This document shows positions 24,995-33,638 of a DNA stretch of 34,105 bases, piece by piece (within the stretch, counting starts at the first letter, position 1; every line of letters begins with the position of its first letter). The DNA is taken from positions 1 to 34,105 of the forward strand of contig JAFQIY010000036.1 of assembly GCA_017415165.1 (NCBI GenBank), read 5' to 3'. The notes below the pieces were generated by a model, which ran no database searches, was not told where the DNA came from, and worked only from the letters and a program-made list of their open reading frames with translations. The position numbers were made by a program, and so were the translations under genes. Source of the DNA: Oscillospiraceae bacterium (GTDB lineage Bacteria; Bacillota; Clostridia; Oscillospirales; Ruminococcaceae).

Positions 24995-25110
24995 TTTGTC
25001 TGTGAGTGTGGAGTTTGGAGAGTGGAGTGAGGAGTTAAAGAGAACCATAGTTTACACAACAACTCCACACTCCACTCTCAACACTCCTAACTCTATAAAT
25101 TACAATTTAT
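24986..25110. mobile_element. Palindromic MITE-like element, copy C (right of sbcD, inverted)
   Basis: Inverted counterpart of copy B, identical over 119 bp (24992-25110). It overlaps the last three codons and stop of sbcD, and ends 36 bp before the hrcA promoter. Confidence 0.88.
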
Positions 25111-25145
25111 CTTTGTGAAAATTCGGAGAAAATTTGCAAAACCTA

Positions 25146-25173
25146 TTGACAAATGGGAAAAGCCGTGTATAAT
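25146..25173 (+). promoter_or_regulatory. Promoter of the hrcA heat-shock cluster
   Basis: TTGACA (25146-25151), a 16-bp spacer and TATAAT (25168-25173). The start near 25180 lies within the CIRCE operator, the usual geometry for HrcA repression. Confidence 0.9.
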
Positions 25174-25177
25174 AGAA

Positions 25178-25204
25178 TTAGCACTCAAAGAAAAAGAGTG
25201 CTAA
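25178..25204 (+). promoter_or_regulatory. CIRCE operator
   Basis: TTAGCACTC, 9 bp, GAGTGCTAA: an exact match to the CIRCE consensus bound by HrcA. Two further half-site-like copies lie downstream at 25220-25227 (AGTGCTAAC) and 25242-25250 (GAGTGCTGA). Confidence 0.97.
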
Positions 25205-25255
25205 CACAGTGATAATCCAAGTGCTAACACACGGCGCTTGTGAGTGCTGAAAACT

Positions 25256-26302
25256 ATGTCAGGGGTGATTGAACTGCTGGACGAAAGAAAACGCCGTATC
25301 CTTGCGGCTATCGTTGATTCGTATATCGTTACGGGCGAGCCGGTCGGTTCAAAGGCTATTGCCTCAATGCCCGACATAAGAGTTTCCCCCGCCACTATCC
25401 GAAACGATATGGCTATGCTGGAGCAGCTGGGTTATCTTGAACAACCCCACACCTCCGCAGGGCGAATTCCCACCTACGCTGGCTATCGCTTGTACATTGA
25501 TGAGCTGATGAACGCTAAAACCATTTCCGACGAGGACAAAAAATTGCTTGACGAGTGCCTCGACGTTGAAGTGCCTACTGCGGACGCGCTTATCGAAAGT
25601 GCTTCAAAGGCTCTTGCTGAGCTTACGCACTGTGCAACGGTTGTGAAGAATGTTGCACCGAAATTCTCGGTTATCACCAAGGTTGAGGTTATCCCCACGG
25701 GACGGAGAATGTACGTCCTGCTGATGGTCACTTCTTCGGGCAACATCAAAAATAAAGTGTGCAGACTTGAGTTTGACCTGACCAACGAGCAGATGGAGTT
25801 CTTCACCAAGTATATGGCTGAAAATCTCCAGGGCGTTTCAATTGACCAGCTTGACGAAAGCGTGATTGAAAAGCTTGTTGCTGCAATGGGAACTTATATG
25901 GTTACGCTTGCACCGCTTCTTCAGGGCGTTTGCGAGCTTGCCGAGGGCTTCAGGGATCACGAAATCAAGGTTGCAGGCGAAAAAAATCTGCTGGCAAGGC
26001 AGGACATCAACACAAATCAGCTTATGAGATTTTTCGAGAACAAGAACGAGGTTGTGAAAAATATGCTTGACGACAGCTTCGGTGACTTGCAGGTTCTCTT
26101 TGGTGAGGACGGAGGCTTCGTAATCGAGAATTCAAGCGTGATTGTGTCAAAAATCAAAAAGGGCGGCAAGACCGCAGGGTCGCTGGGCGTTATAGGTCCT
26201 ATGCGGCTTGACTACGCAAAAATAATTCCTTATATCGAATATCTGACGGACAGGATTACTAATCTTATTTCGGAGGACGACGATGAGGACGATATTTTTT
26301 AA
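25256..26302 (+). CDS. hrcA: Heat-inducible transcription repressor HrcA
   Basis: Repressor of class I heat-shock genes, 348 aa. A winged-helix domain occupies about residues 1-80 (LDERKRRILAAIVDSYIVTG, PVGSKAIA, VSPATIRNDMAMLEQLGYLE, PHTSAGRIPTYAGYRLYID), followed by the GAF-like ligand/dimer domain, and the C-terminal EDGGFVIENSSVIVSKIKKG, GVIGPMRLDYAKIIPYIEYL. The start is uncertain: ATG 25256 and GTG 25244 lack clear ribosome sites, while AGGGGTGA at about 25261-25268 would suit a CTG start at the Leu-Asp-Glu-Arg position. It is followed by grpE, dnaK and dnaJ and is autoregulated through CIRCE. The acidic tail SEDDDEDDIF is a small extension. Confidence 0.95.
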   Translation: MSGVIELLDERKRRILAAIVDSYIVTGEPVGSKAIASMPDIRVSPATIRNDMAMLEQLGYLEQPHTSAGRIPTYAGYRLYIDELMNAKTISDEDKKLLDECLDVEVPTADALIESASKALAELTHCATVVKNVAPKFSVITKVEVIPTGRRMYVLLMVTSSGNIKNKVCRLEFDLTNEQMEFFTKYMAENLQGVSIDQLDESVIEKLVAAMGTYMVTLAPLLQGVCELAEGFRDHEIKVAGEKNLLARQDINTNQLMRFFENKNEVVKNMLDDSFGDLQVLFGEDGGFVIENSSVIVSKIKKGGKTAGSLGVIGPMRLDYAKIIPYIEYLTDRITNLISEDDDEDDIF

Positions 26303-26328
26303 CAATAAGAAAGGAGCGTCCCCGAAAA

Positions 26329-26904
26329 ATGAGTGAAATCGAAAAGGACAGCTTAAATACAGAGGAAGCCGCGGAAGAAACCGTTGATGAATCAACGGTG
26401 GCAGAGGAGACTGTTGAAGAAACAGTTGAAGCTGCTGAAACAGACCCCGCTGCTGAACTGGAAGCAAAGGTTGCGGCGCTTGAAGAAGCTGCTGCGGCTG
26501 ACAAGGACAAATATCTCAGACTGCTTGCTGAATACGACAACTTCCGCAAGCGCTCAATTCAGGAAAAGCTTAACGCTGCACACGATGCTACAGCAAAGGC
26601 TGCACTTGAAGTTATCGCAGTAATCGACAACTTTGAGAGAGCTGTTGCGGCTGACTGCACAGATGAAAACTACAAAAAGGGCGTTGAAATGATTTACAAT
26701 CAGTTTAAAGATGTTCTTTCTAAACTGGGAGTAGAAGAAGTCGGTGCAGAGGGTGACGAGTTCAACCCGATTTACCACAACGCTGTAAGTCAGATTGAGG
26801 ACGAAAACCTCGGCGAGAACGTTATTGCACAGGTTTACCAGAAGGGCTACAAAATCGGCGAAAAGGTAGTTCGTTGTGCAATGGTTGTTGTTGCAAATCC
26901 ATAA
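26329..26904 (+). CDS. grpE: Nucleotide exchange factor GrpE
   Basis: Co-chaperone that releases ADP from DnaK; 191 aa. The first 55 or so residues are an acidic Glu/Ala/Thr-rich disordered tract. A long coiled coil follows (about 40-85, AKVAALEEAAAADKDKYLRL, AEYDNFRKRSIQEK), then the GrpE core (ALEVIAVIDNFERAV, KGVEMIYNQFKDVLSKLGVE) and the beta-wing ending (NPIYHNAVSQIEDE, NVIAQVYQKGYKIGEKVVRC). AAAGGAG lies about 12 nt upstream of the ATG. It follows hrcA by 26 bp. Confidence 0.97.
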   Translation: MSEIEKDSLNTEEAAEETVDESTVAEETVEETVEAAETDPAAELEAKVAALEEAAAADKDKYLRLLAEYDNFRKRSIQEKLNAAHDATAKAALEVIAVIDNFERAVAADCTDENYKKGVEMIYNQFKDVLSKLGVEEVGAEGDEFNPIYHNAVSQIEDENLGENVIAQVYQKGYKIGEKVVRCAMVVVANP

Positions 26905-26965
26905 AATTCCGCAAGCGTAATTTTATGGACTCCGAGTATTTTCGCGTTGCGAAAATACATCGTAG
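26899..26965. repeat. Hairpin repeats between grpE and dnaK, including CCGAGT-hairpin-ACATCG copy 3
   Basis: A perfect 10-bp stem CCATAAAATT/AATTTTATGG (26899-26928) with an inner CGC-AA-GCG contains the grpE stop codon. The second part is CCGAGT, a 9-bp TATTTTCGC/GCGAAAATA hairpin (26937-26957) and ACATCG. These lie inside the heat-shock cluster, so they could be mRNA processing or stability sites that set GrpE:DnaK ratio. No clear T-run terminator and no strong promoter are seen before dnaK. Confidence 0.6.
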
Positions 26966-27048
26966 GAAGAGTGCTAAACAACTTTTTATATTAAATACGC
27001 ATACAATTTAAACTGTATATAAAAAAGAACTGAAAGGAATTGATTAAT

Positions 27049-28911
27049 ATGGCAAAGATTATCGGTATCGACCTTGGTACTACAAACTCCTGCGTGGCTG
27101 TTGTTGAAGGCGGCAACGCTGTTGTAATCGCAAACGCAGAAGGCGGCAGAACTACTCCTTCCGTTGTAGGTTTCACAAAGGCTGGCGAACGTCTCGTTGG
27201 TCAGGTTGCCAAGAACCAGGCTGTTACAAACGCAGGCAGAACTATCGCTTCCATCAAGCGTCATATGGGCAGCGACTACAAGGTTGACATTGACGGCAAG
27301 AACTACACTCCGCAGGAAATCTCCGCAATGATTCTCCAGAAGCTCAAGGCTGACGCTGAGGCTTACCTCAACGAAACAGTTACAGAAGCTGTTATCACAG
27401 TTCCTGCTTACTTCACAGACGCACAGCGTCAGGCTACAAAGGACGCAGGTCAGATTGCAGGTCTTAACGTCAGACGTATCATCAACGAGCCTACAGCTGC
27501 TGCTCTTTCCTACGGTATCGACAAGGAAGACAACCAGACAATTATGGTTTACGACCTCGGCGGCGGTACATTCGACGTTTCTGTTATCGAAATGGGCGAC
27601 GGTGTAACAGAGGTTCTCTCCACAGCAGGTAACAACCGTCTCGGCGGTGACGACTTCGACCAGAGAATTATCAACTGGATGATTGAAGAATTCAAGAAGT
27701 CTGATGCTATCGACCTTACAAACGACAAGCTTGCTATGCAGCGTCTCAAGGACGAAGCTGAAAAGGCTAAGATTACTCTTTCCGCAACTCCTTCCGCTAC
27801 AATTTCCATTCCTTACATCACAGCAGACGCTACAGGTCCTAAGCACCTCAATATGACTCTTACACAGGCTAAGTTCAACGAGCTTACTTCCGACCTTGTA
27901 CAGTCCACAATGGGTCCTGTTAAGCAGGCTCTCTCCGACGCTGGACTCAAGCCTTCCGACATCAAGAAGGTTCTTATGGTTGGTGGTTCTTCCAGAATTC
28001 CTGCTGTTCAGGAAGCTGTAAAGAGCTTTATGGGTCAGGAACCATTCAAGGGTATCAACCCTGACGAATGTGTTGCTCTCGGTGCTGCATACCAGGGCGG
28101 TATCCTCTCCGGTGACGTTGACAAGGAAAACGCTGTTCTCCTCCTTGACGTTACACCACTTTCCCTCGGTATCGAAACTGCTGGCGGCGTTTGCACAAGA
28201 ATGATTGAAAGAAACACCACAATTCCTACAAAGAAGTCACAGGTGTTCTCCACATATGCTGACAATCAGACAGCTGTTGACATCAACGTTCTTCAGGGTG
28301 AACGTGAATTTGCAAAGGATAACAAGCAGCTCGGCGTATTCCGTCTTGACGGTATCGCTCCTGCTCCAAGAGGTATCCCACAGATTGAAGTAACATTCGA
28401 CATCGACGCTAACGGTATCGTTAACGTATCCGCTAAGGATTTGGGCACAGGCAAGGAACAGAAGATTTCCATCACTGCTTCCACAAATATGTCCAAGGAA
28501 GATATCCAGAAGGCTGTTGACGAAGCTGCTCAGTACGCTGAGGAAGACAAGAAGCGCAAGGACGCTGTTGATGCTAAGAACGCCGGTGAAAACCTCGTGT
28601 TCCAGTGCGAAAAGGCTATGACAGACCTCGGCGACAAGATTAACGAGGACGAAAAGGCTAACATCCAGTCCAAGATTGACGCTCTCAAGGAAGCTGTCAA
28701 GACTGACAACACAGACGATATCAAGGCTAAGACTGATGAACTCCAGAAGGCATTCTATGATGTTTCCTCCAGAATTTATCAGGCAGCAGGCGGCACTGCT
28801 GGCGCTGAGGGTGCTGCTGATATGGGCGGTGCTTCCTACGATGCAGGTGCAGACGCAAACAACGGCGGCGATGACGGTTTTGTTGATGCTGACTTTACAG
28901 AAAAGAACTAA
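27049..28911 (+). CDS. dnaK: Chaperone DnaK (Hsp70)
   Basis: ATP-driven chaperone, 620 aa. The nucleotide-binding domain shows [19 protein letters not shown] (residues 4-22), [14 protein letters not shown] and [20 protein letters not shown]. The lid-linker region leads to the substrate-binding domain ([38 protein letters not shown]). The helical lid is followed by a Gly/Ala/Asp-rich tail ending [11 protein letters not shown]. It lacks the insert found in many Gram-negative homologues, as is normal in Firmicutes. ATG 27049 is preferred to an upstream in-frame TTG because AAAGGAA lies at about 12 nt. It is followed at 28 bp by a small unknown gene, then dnaJ. Confidence 0.98.
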   Translation: MAKIIGIDLGTTNSCVAVVEGGNAVVIANAEGGRTTPSVVGFTKAGERLVGQVAKNQAVTNAGRTIASIKRHMGSDYKVDIDGKNYTPQEISAMILQKLKADAEAYLNETVTEAVITVPAYFTDAQRQATKDAGQIAGLNVRRIINEPTAAALSYGIDKEDNQTIMVYDLGGGTFDVSVIEMGDGVTEVLSTAGNNRLGGDDFDQRIINWMIEEFKKSDAIDLTNDKLAMQRLKDEAEKAKITLSATPSATISIPYITADATGPKHLNMTLTQAKFNELTSDLVQSTMGPVKQALSDAGLKPSDIKKVLMVGGSSRIPAVQEAVKSFMGQEPFKGINPDECVALGAAYQGGILSGDVDKENAVLLLDVTPLSLGIETAGGVCTRMIERNTTIPTKKSQVFSTYADNQTAVDINVLQGEREFAKDNKQLGVFRLDGIAPAPRGIPQIEVTFDIDANGIVNVSAKDLGTGKEQKISITASTNMSKEDIQKAVDEAAQYAEEDKKRKDAVDAKNAGENLVFQCEKAMTDLGDKINEDEKANIQSKIDALKEAVKTDNTDDIKAKTDELQKAFYDVSSRIYQAAGGTAGAEGAADMGGASYDAGADANNGGDDGFVDADFTEKN

Positions 28912-28939
28912 TAAATAACATCTATGTGAGGTGACGCAA

Positions 28940-29320
28940 ATGAAAAACTTCCGTGCTTATGAGCCTGAAAAATACAACTCCCCCGATTACACAAAAATTT
29001 CTGAGGGTATTTATGAATATCGTTCGGCTTTGGGCTATTGCTTTGTAACATCATTAAGCTTTGAACAAGAACCCGAACTCGGCGAAGGTTCTTCCCCTGC
29101 CCATATTTCACAATATCCTCTTGAAGAGCTTCTTGACGAATACGGCGGATGGGTAGAAGATTTCTATTCTGAGTTGAATAAAAGCAGCGATAAAACTTGC
29201 TATCACGAATTTGCTTCATTCTTTCTTGTGGAAATTGAAAATTTCAGAGAACTAATTGGCAAGCGTGTAACTATGCCTGTTTTGGAAGACGGAAGCTATG
29301 GTCCTCTCACAATTGAATAA
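28940..29320 (+). CDS. Hypothetical protein between dnaK and dnaJ
   Basis: A 126-aa soluble acidic protein with no family that I recognise. Seen features: start MKNFRAYEPEKYNSPDYTKI, a Cys-containing core GYCFVTSLSFEQEPELGEG, an acidic helix-like stretch LEELLDEYGGWVEDFYSELN, and ending TMPVLEDGSYGPLTIE. No signal peptide, membrane segment or metal motif was seen. GAGGTGA precedes the ATG (an upstream GTG at 28931 is less likely). It sits 28 bp after dnaK and so is probably co-expressed with the heat-shock genes. A hairpin (29342-29362) follows it. Confidence 0.75.
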   Translation: MKNFRAYEPEKYNSPDYTKISEGIYEYRSALGYCFVTSLSFEQEPELGEGSSPAHISQYPLEELLDEYGGWVEDFYSELNKSSDKTCYHEFASFFLVEIENFRELIGKRVTMPVLEDGSYGPLTIE

Positions 29321-29341
29321 ACAGTTATTTCGTTATCAATG

Positions 29342-29362
29342 CGGGCGGCAGATTGCCGCCCG
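29342..29362 (+). terminator. Hairpin after the dnaK-linked hypothetical gene
   Basis: A 9-bp perfect GC-rich stem (CGGGCGGCA/TGCCGCCCG, 3-nt loop) is followed by a weak T-rich tract (TGTGTTGTTTCTTG). It may terminate or attenuate transcription before dnaJ. Confidence 0.55.
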
Positions 29363-29418
29363 TGTGTTGTTTCTTGTATCCATATACAAAAAGAAATATA
29401 ATTCGTGTTATATACATT

Positions 29419-29441
29419 CTGTAAATCATTTTGATTTACAG
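29419..29441. promoter_or_regulatory. Perfect 9-bp inverted repeat upstream of dnaJ
   Basis: CTGTAAATC-ATTTT-GATTTACAG lies 73 bp ahead of the dnaJ ATG in an AT-rich stretch. It could be an operator or an RNA hairpin; no consensus promoter is obvious next to it. Confidence 0.45.
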
Positions 29442-29513
29442 TACCTAATATTTATATCTGTTTATACTATATGTATTTGATTTTCAGCAGACAATTGAAA
29501 GGATTTGTTCCAA

Positions 29514-30674
29514 ATGGCTGATAAAAGAGATTATTATGAAGTGCTGGGCTTGCAGAAGGGTGCGTCGGACGACGAACTGAAACAGGCCTACAGAAAATTA
29601 TCAAGAAAATACCATCCTGACTTCAACCCCGACAATGCGGAGGCTGAGGAAAAGTTCAAGGAAATCAACGAAGCTTACGAGGTGCTTTCCGACCCCGACA
29701 AGCGTTCACGCTACGACCAGTTCGGTCACGCAGGCGTTGACCCGTCCTATGGCGGCGGCGGTTACGGCGGAGGCTTCACAGGCGGTTTCGGCGGCTTCGG
29801 CGGTATGGACGACCTTGGCGACATCTTCAACAGCTTTTTCGGCGGCTTCGGAGGAGGTACTTCCCGTGCCAATCCGAACGCACCAAGACGTGGTCAGGAT
29901 ATTCAGAAAAATATTATCATCGACTTTATGGACGCTTGCAACGGCAAGGAAGTGGACATCCGTCTTTCCCGCCTTGAAAAGTGCCCCGACTGTAACGGAA
30001 GCGGTGCTGAAAAGGGTTCTGCAAAGGAAACCTGCCCCGATTGTCACGGTACAGGTAATGTCAAGGTTGCACAGAAAACTCCGTTCGGTATGATTTCCTC
30101 ACAGAAGCCTTGTACAAAGTGCGGCGGTAAAGGCTCAATCATCAAGAACCCTTGCTCCAAGTGTAAGGGCAACGGTCGTGTTACCGTGGAAAAGGTTATC
30201 GGCGTAACTGTTCGTGCAGGTATTGATGACGGTCAGACAATCCGTGTTTTGGAACAGGGTCACAGCGGTCTGAACGGCGGACCAAGCGGCGACCTGCTTG
30301 TAGGTGTTACAGTTCGTCCGCACCCAATCTTTGAGCGTGACGGCTACGATATCCACACAGAGCTTCCTATCACATATATTCAGGCTGCACTTGGCGGCGA
30401 GGTTGATATTCCGACAATTGACGGAACAATGAAATACACCATTCCCGAGGGTACACAGCCGGGTACAACCTTCCGTTTCAAGGGAAGCGGCGTAAAGAAG
30501 CTTAACCGCTCCGACAGAGGTAATCAGTTCGTCAAGGTTACCATCGAAGTTCCTACAAACCTCTCCAAAAAGCAGAAAGACCTGCTCAAAGAATTTGAAG
30601 CAAGCCTCGACGATAAAAACTATAAAAAACGCACCTCTTTCTTCGACAAAATCAAGCAGGCTTTCGATAAGTAA
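29514..30674 (+). CDS. dnaJ: Chaperone DnaJ (Hsp40)
   Basis: Co-chaperone that delivers substrates to DnaK and stimulates its ATPase; 386 aa. An N-terminal J domain carries the essential HPD in KYHPDFNPD (about residues 31-40), and a Gly/Phe-rich region (about 75-125) follows. The zinc-binding domain has four CXXCXGXG repeats ([32 protein letters not shown]), and the C-terminal substrate-binding domains read [20 protein letters not shown] and onward. ATG 29514 is preferred to an upstream TTG; AAAGGA lies about 10 nt before. It is separated from dnaK by an extra gene and a hairpin, unlike the usual adjacent pair. Confidence 0.98.
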   Translation: MADKRDYYEVLGLQKGASDDELKQAYRKLSRKYHPDFNPDNAEAEEKFKEINEAYEVLSDPDKRSRYDQFGHAGVDPSYGGGGYGGGFTGGFGGFGGMDDLGDIFNSFFGGFGGGTSRANPNAPRRGQDIQKNIIIDFMDACNGKEVDIRLSRLEKCPDCNGSGAEKGSAKETCPDCHGTGNVKVAQKTPFGMISSQKPCTKCGGKGSIIKNPCSKCKGNGRVTVEKVIGVTVRAGIDDGQTIRVLEQGHSGLNGGPSGDLLVGVTVRPHPIFERDGYDIHTELPITYIQAALGGEVDIPTIDGTMKYTIPEGTQPGTTFRFKGSGVKKLNRSDRGNQFVKVTIEVPTNLSKKQKDLLKEFEASLDDKNYKKRTSFFDKIKQAFDK

Positions 30675-30678
30675 CGGT

Positions 30679-30892
30679 TAAAGAAACATTGTGGGAACCT
30701 GTTGGGGCAAACCTTTCTGAAGAAAGGTTCTTCCCCAAACCCCTTTCCAAAGACTTTCAGTCTAAATTACCCCATAGGGCTATAGCCCTATGGGGTAATT
30801 TACTTTAAAAGTTTTAGGGAGGGAGTTTGAGGGAGGACCCTTTTCCAAAAGGGTCTCCCTCAATAGGTCTCCATAATGTTTCCTTAATCGTT
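30679..30892. repeat. Nested palindromic element between two convergent genes
   Basis: The whole gap between dnaJ and the EAL gene is a nest of inverted repeats. The outer arms (30679-30698 and about 30872-30892, AAACATT/AATGTTT) pair. Inside are an ACCTTTCT/AGAAAGGT hairpin within GGGG/CCCC (30704-30737), a perfect 40-bp palindrome with no loop (30763-30802), and an AGGGAG/CTCCCT hairpin with ACCCTTTT/AAAAGGGT (near 30830-30862). It likely acts as the bidirectional end of both genes. Confidence 0.7.
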
Positions 30893-30894
30893 GC

Positions 30895-33597
30895 TTACGA
30901 GCGGTCCTGACCGAAGAGGGGGTTTGCCCAGATGATTTCCTTTTTGATATCGGAGTCAATTCCCTTGATGATTTCGGGGGAAGGCTTGCCTGTGTAGTAG
31001 CCCTGAATATAGTCAACACCGAGATCGATAACCATTCTCAGTTCGTTGGAGGTTTCAACACCCTCTGCAAGAACCTTGATATCGTTCATCTTGGCGAATT
31101 CAACCGTTGTACGGACAAACATCTGCTTGTTCTGATCCTTGTGAATATCAGTAACAAGGAAGCGGTCAATCTTGATAATCTGCGGAGCGTAACGCATAAG
31201 GTTTACGATGTTGGAATGTCCCGAACCGTAGTCGTCGATAGCAACATTATTGCCGCCGCAAAGCTTCTTGATAATATCGAGTTCTTCATCGGAAACCGAT
31301 TCCTGTTCAGTAATTTCAAATATACAGTTGCTTGTGTATTCACCGTATTTCTCACGGAAAATTTCCCTGTCCTTATTATTGAGGAAGTGTCCGGGAATAG
31401 TGTTGATAAACACCTTTCTGTCACCGAAATAATCCTTGCCGCGGACGTAACATTCCATAACATTGAACATTGTTGCCTTTTCCACGTCGTACAGGCGGTT
31501 GTACTCCTTAGCAGCAGCAAGAACCTGCAGCGGATTCATACCGATACTCTTGTCGGTACGCATAAGCGCCTCGAAAGCAAAAATTTCACCTGTTTTAGCG
31601 CTTACAATAGGCTGGAAATTATACAGGAACAAATTCTTTTCAATCAGAAGCTCAAATGCCTTGTAGTGTTCCTTAGGAGCAATTTCCTCTCTTGCACCGA
31701 TACCTACGCCGTACTTGAGACGGTTCATATACATTTCACTGTTAGCGCACTTGATATAACCCTCAAGATTTCCGTTCCAGTCAGGGTCAATAACCGTACA
31801 GCCAGCATTTGCTTCAACATAGTATTCCTTGCCGCTTGTGCTGTTATACCCTTCAACAACGCTGAAGAACACGCCTGTTGCGTTGTTGATTGTATCGGAA
31901 ATAGTATTCACATCGCTGTAGTAGTTCACAACCACGAATTCATCGTCACTTATATGTGCAACAAAGCAGTTGGTCGGGTTAGCGATTTTCAGCGCCTCTC
32001 CGATAAACTTTACAGCCGCCTCAATATCAGCCATACCGTAGTTTTCCTGAATATATGTGTACTTAGGCAGCGCATAAACCGAAAAGCTTAGTGCCTTCTT
32101 GTGGTTTTCCTGAACTGACGAAAACTCCTCAAACCAGCGTGAAAGACCCTTGAAGTTTGGCAGACTTGTTATCGGATTTGTCATTGTCACCGTATCGAGA
32201 CTCAGACGCATCTTAACCTGTCTGAAATGATTTATCGCAACATTGAACGCGATTGTTATAGCCTTCATAACACGGTTTATCTGAGACGCGTGTTTAGTGA
32301 TAATATCAGTCCGTGCCGCATAGTAGCCGATAACCTCGCTGCCCGAGTGAATAGCAGTCAGATAATATGACTTATCATCGTCCACCCATTTTTCAAGGTT
32401 AGGCACCATATCAGCAACCTTTATGTTTGTTGTAACATCAGGTTCGTTATATGAATAGCTTGAATTTATAATAATAAGCTCATCACTGAATGACGAATTG
32501 TTGATTATATTGGTATCAATTGTCTTGGCAACAAAATTGTTGTTGAGACAAACATAGGAATTTTCGAGAATTGTATCTGCAAGGCAGCTGCACAGACCAT
32601 TCATATCGTTTATATTCAGCATATGGTCAATGCACGCATAAACGAAGCCCTCGTGAATTTCGTTCTCGCTGATTGAATAGTGCAGGTCAAGCGCCGTATC
32701 ACGGAAGGAAACGTCCGCAAGCTTTTTACAGCCGCAGGATTCGGAAACAACCACCTTATAGCCGTAAGTCAGATTTTCAGGCGGCAGCTTTTCATCAACA
32801 GCTTTTTTTATTGCGCTGACAGTCATCCTCGCAAGCAGCTCAGTATCCTTACTGCAGGTAGTAAGCTGAGGTGAAAAATATTCTGCCGCAGGTACGCCGT
32901 CAAAGCCTGTTACAATAACATCCTCAGGGACGGAATAGCCGTGCTCCTTTAAAGTCTTGCAGGCAGCGAAAGCCATATAGTCATTTGCGCAGAAGATAGC
33001 CCTCGGAGGCTTCTGTCCGAATTCAACGAGTCTGCATACGATTTCGTGCACAGGGAATTCCCAGTAATCACCGTAAGCAACCTTCTTCATATCGAAAGGA
33101 ATACCATTTTCTTCAAGCACTTCCTTGTAGCAGGCAAGACGTGTTATGCTGTCAATATCGGTATCAGCAGTTGTTCCTGCAATAAAGAAAGTGTCATCAA
33201 CGCCGTGGTCTTTAATGATATGGTTAAGCATTGCCTTGAAGGTATCTTTATAATCGGAGCATATGGACCAGCAACCGTCACCAGTGCCGTTGATAATAAT
33301 TACAGGCTTACCTGCTTCCTTGGCACGGGAAACAATATCCTCAATAATCTGCTTATTATGAAAGCTGTCATAAATAACAACAAGAACATCGACAATATCG
33401 TAATTGATAATGCCGTAGACAGACTTAGCCCCTTCATCAGAAGCATCATTCACATAGAAATCGGAGAAGCTGTTGAAGACAATCATCTTACAGCCTGCTT
33501 CTTCGCCGAGGAAGTGGAGTCTGTTGATATAGTCAGCACGACAGATGTCGTGGATTTTAGTAAGGCAGACACCTATAACCTTTTTGTTTCCTATCAT
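30895..33597 (-). CDS. LacI-type sensor / degenerate GGDEF / EAL c-di-GMP phosphodiesterase
   Basis: A 900-aa protein with no signal peptide, no transmembrane helix and no DNA-binding HTH. Residues about 5-300 are a LacI/PBP1-type ligand-binding fold (VIGVCLTKIHDICRADYINR, PRAIFCANDYMAFAACKTLK, VIVTGFDGVPAAEYFSPQLT). About 310-465 look like a GAF-type region. About 470-600 form a GGDEF-like domain that reads SDDEF (near 549) and lacks the upstream metal Asp pattern, so it is probably not a cyclase. About 640-890 form an EAL domain with EALMR, EITEQ, DDYGSGHSN, KIDRF, EGVETSNE and QGYY, all residues expected for catalysis. It should hydrolyse c-di-GMP in response to a cytoplasmic sugar-like ligand (inference). 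AAGGAAGG precedes the ATG. Confidence 0.88.
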   Translation of the reverse strand: MIGNKKVIGVCLTKIHDICRADYINRLHFLGEEAGCKMIVFNSFSDFYVNDASDEGAKSVYGIINYDIVDVLVVIYDSFHNKQIIEDIVSRAKEAGKPVIIINGTGDGCWSICSDYKDTFKAMLNHIIKDHGVDDTFFIAGTTADTDIDSITRLACYKEVLEENGIPFDMKKVAYGDYWEFPVHEIVCRLVEFGQKPPRAIFCANDYMAFAACKTLKEHGYSVPEDVIVTGFDGVPAAEYFSPQLTTCSKDTELLARMTVSAIKKAVDEKLPPENLTYGYKVVVSESCGCKKLADVSFRDTALDLHYSISENEIHEGFVYACIDHMLNINDMNGLCSCLADTILENSYVCLNNNFVAKTIDTNIINNSSFSDELIIINSSYSYNEPDVTTNIKVADMVPNLEKWVDDDKSYYLTAIHSGSEVIGYYAARTDIITKHASQINRVMKAITIAFNVAINHFRQVKMRLSLDTVTMTNPITSLPNFKGLSRWFEEFSSVQENHKKALSFSVYALPKYTYIQENYGMADIEAAVKFIGEALKIANPTNCFVAHISDDEFVVVNYYSDVNTISDTINNATGVFFSVVEGYNSTSGKEYYVEANAGCTVIDPDWNGNLEGYIKCANSEMYMNRLKYGVGIGAREEIAPKEHYKAFELLIEKNLFLYNFQPIVSAKTGEIFAFEALMRTDKSIGMNPLQVLAAAKEYNRLYDVEKATMFNVMECYVRGKDYFGDRKVFINTIPGHFLNNKDREIFREKYGEYTSNCIFEITEQESVSDEELDIIKKLCGGNNVAIDDYGSGHSNIVNLMRYAPQIIKIDRFLVTDIHKDQNKQMFVRTTVEFAKMNDIKVLAEGVETSNELRMVIDLGVDYIQGYYTGKPSPEIIKGIDSDIKKEIIWANPLFGQDRS

Positions 33598-33638
33598 AAA
33601 AACCTTCCTTGTTGCATAACGTTGATATACCTATTTAA

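Noticed and set aside
26986-27846. Minus-strand open frame of 286 codons opposite dnaK
   Set aside because: Antisense shadow of dnaK; no ribosome site or family match.
30895-33597. Transcriptional repressor of the LacI family
   Set aside because: The N-terminal helix-turn-helix is absent: the ligand-binding fold starts within ten residues of the ATG.
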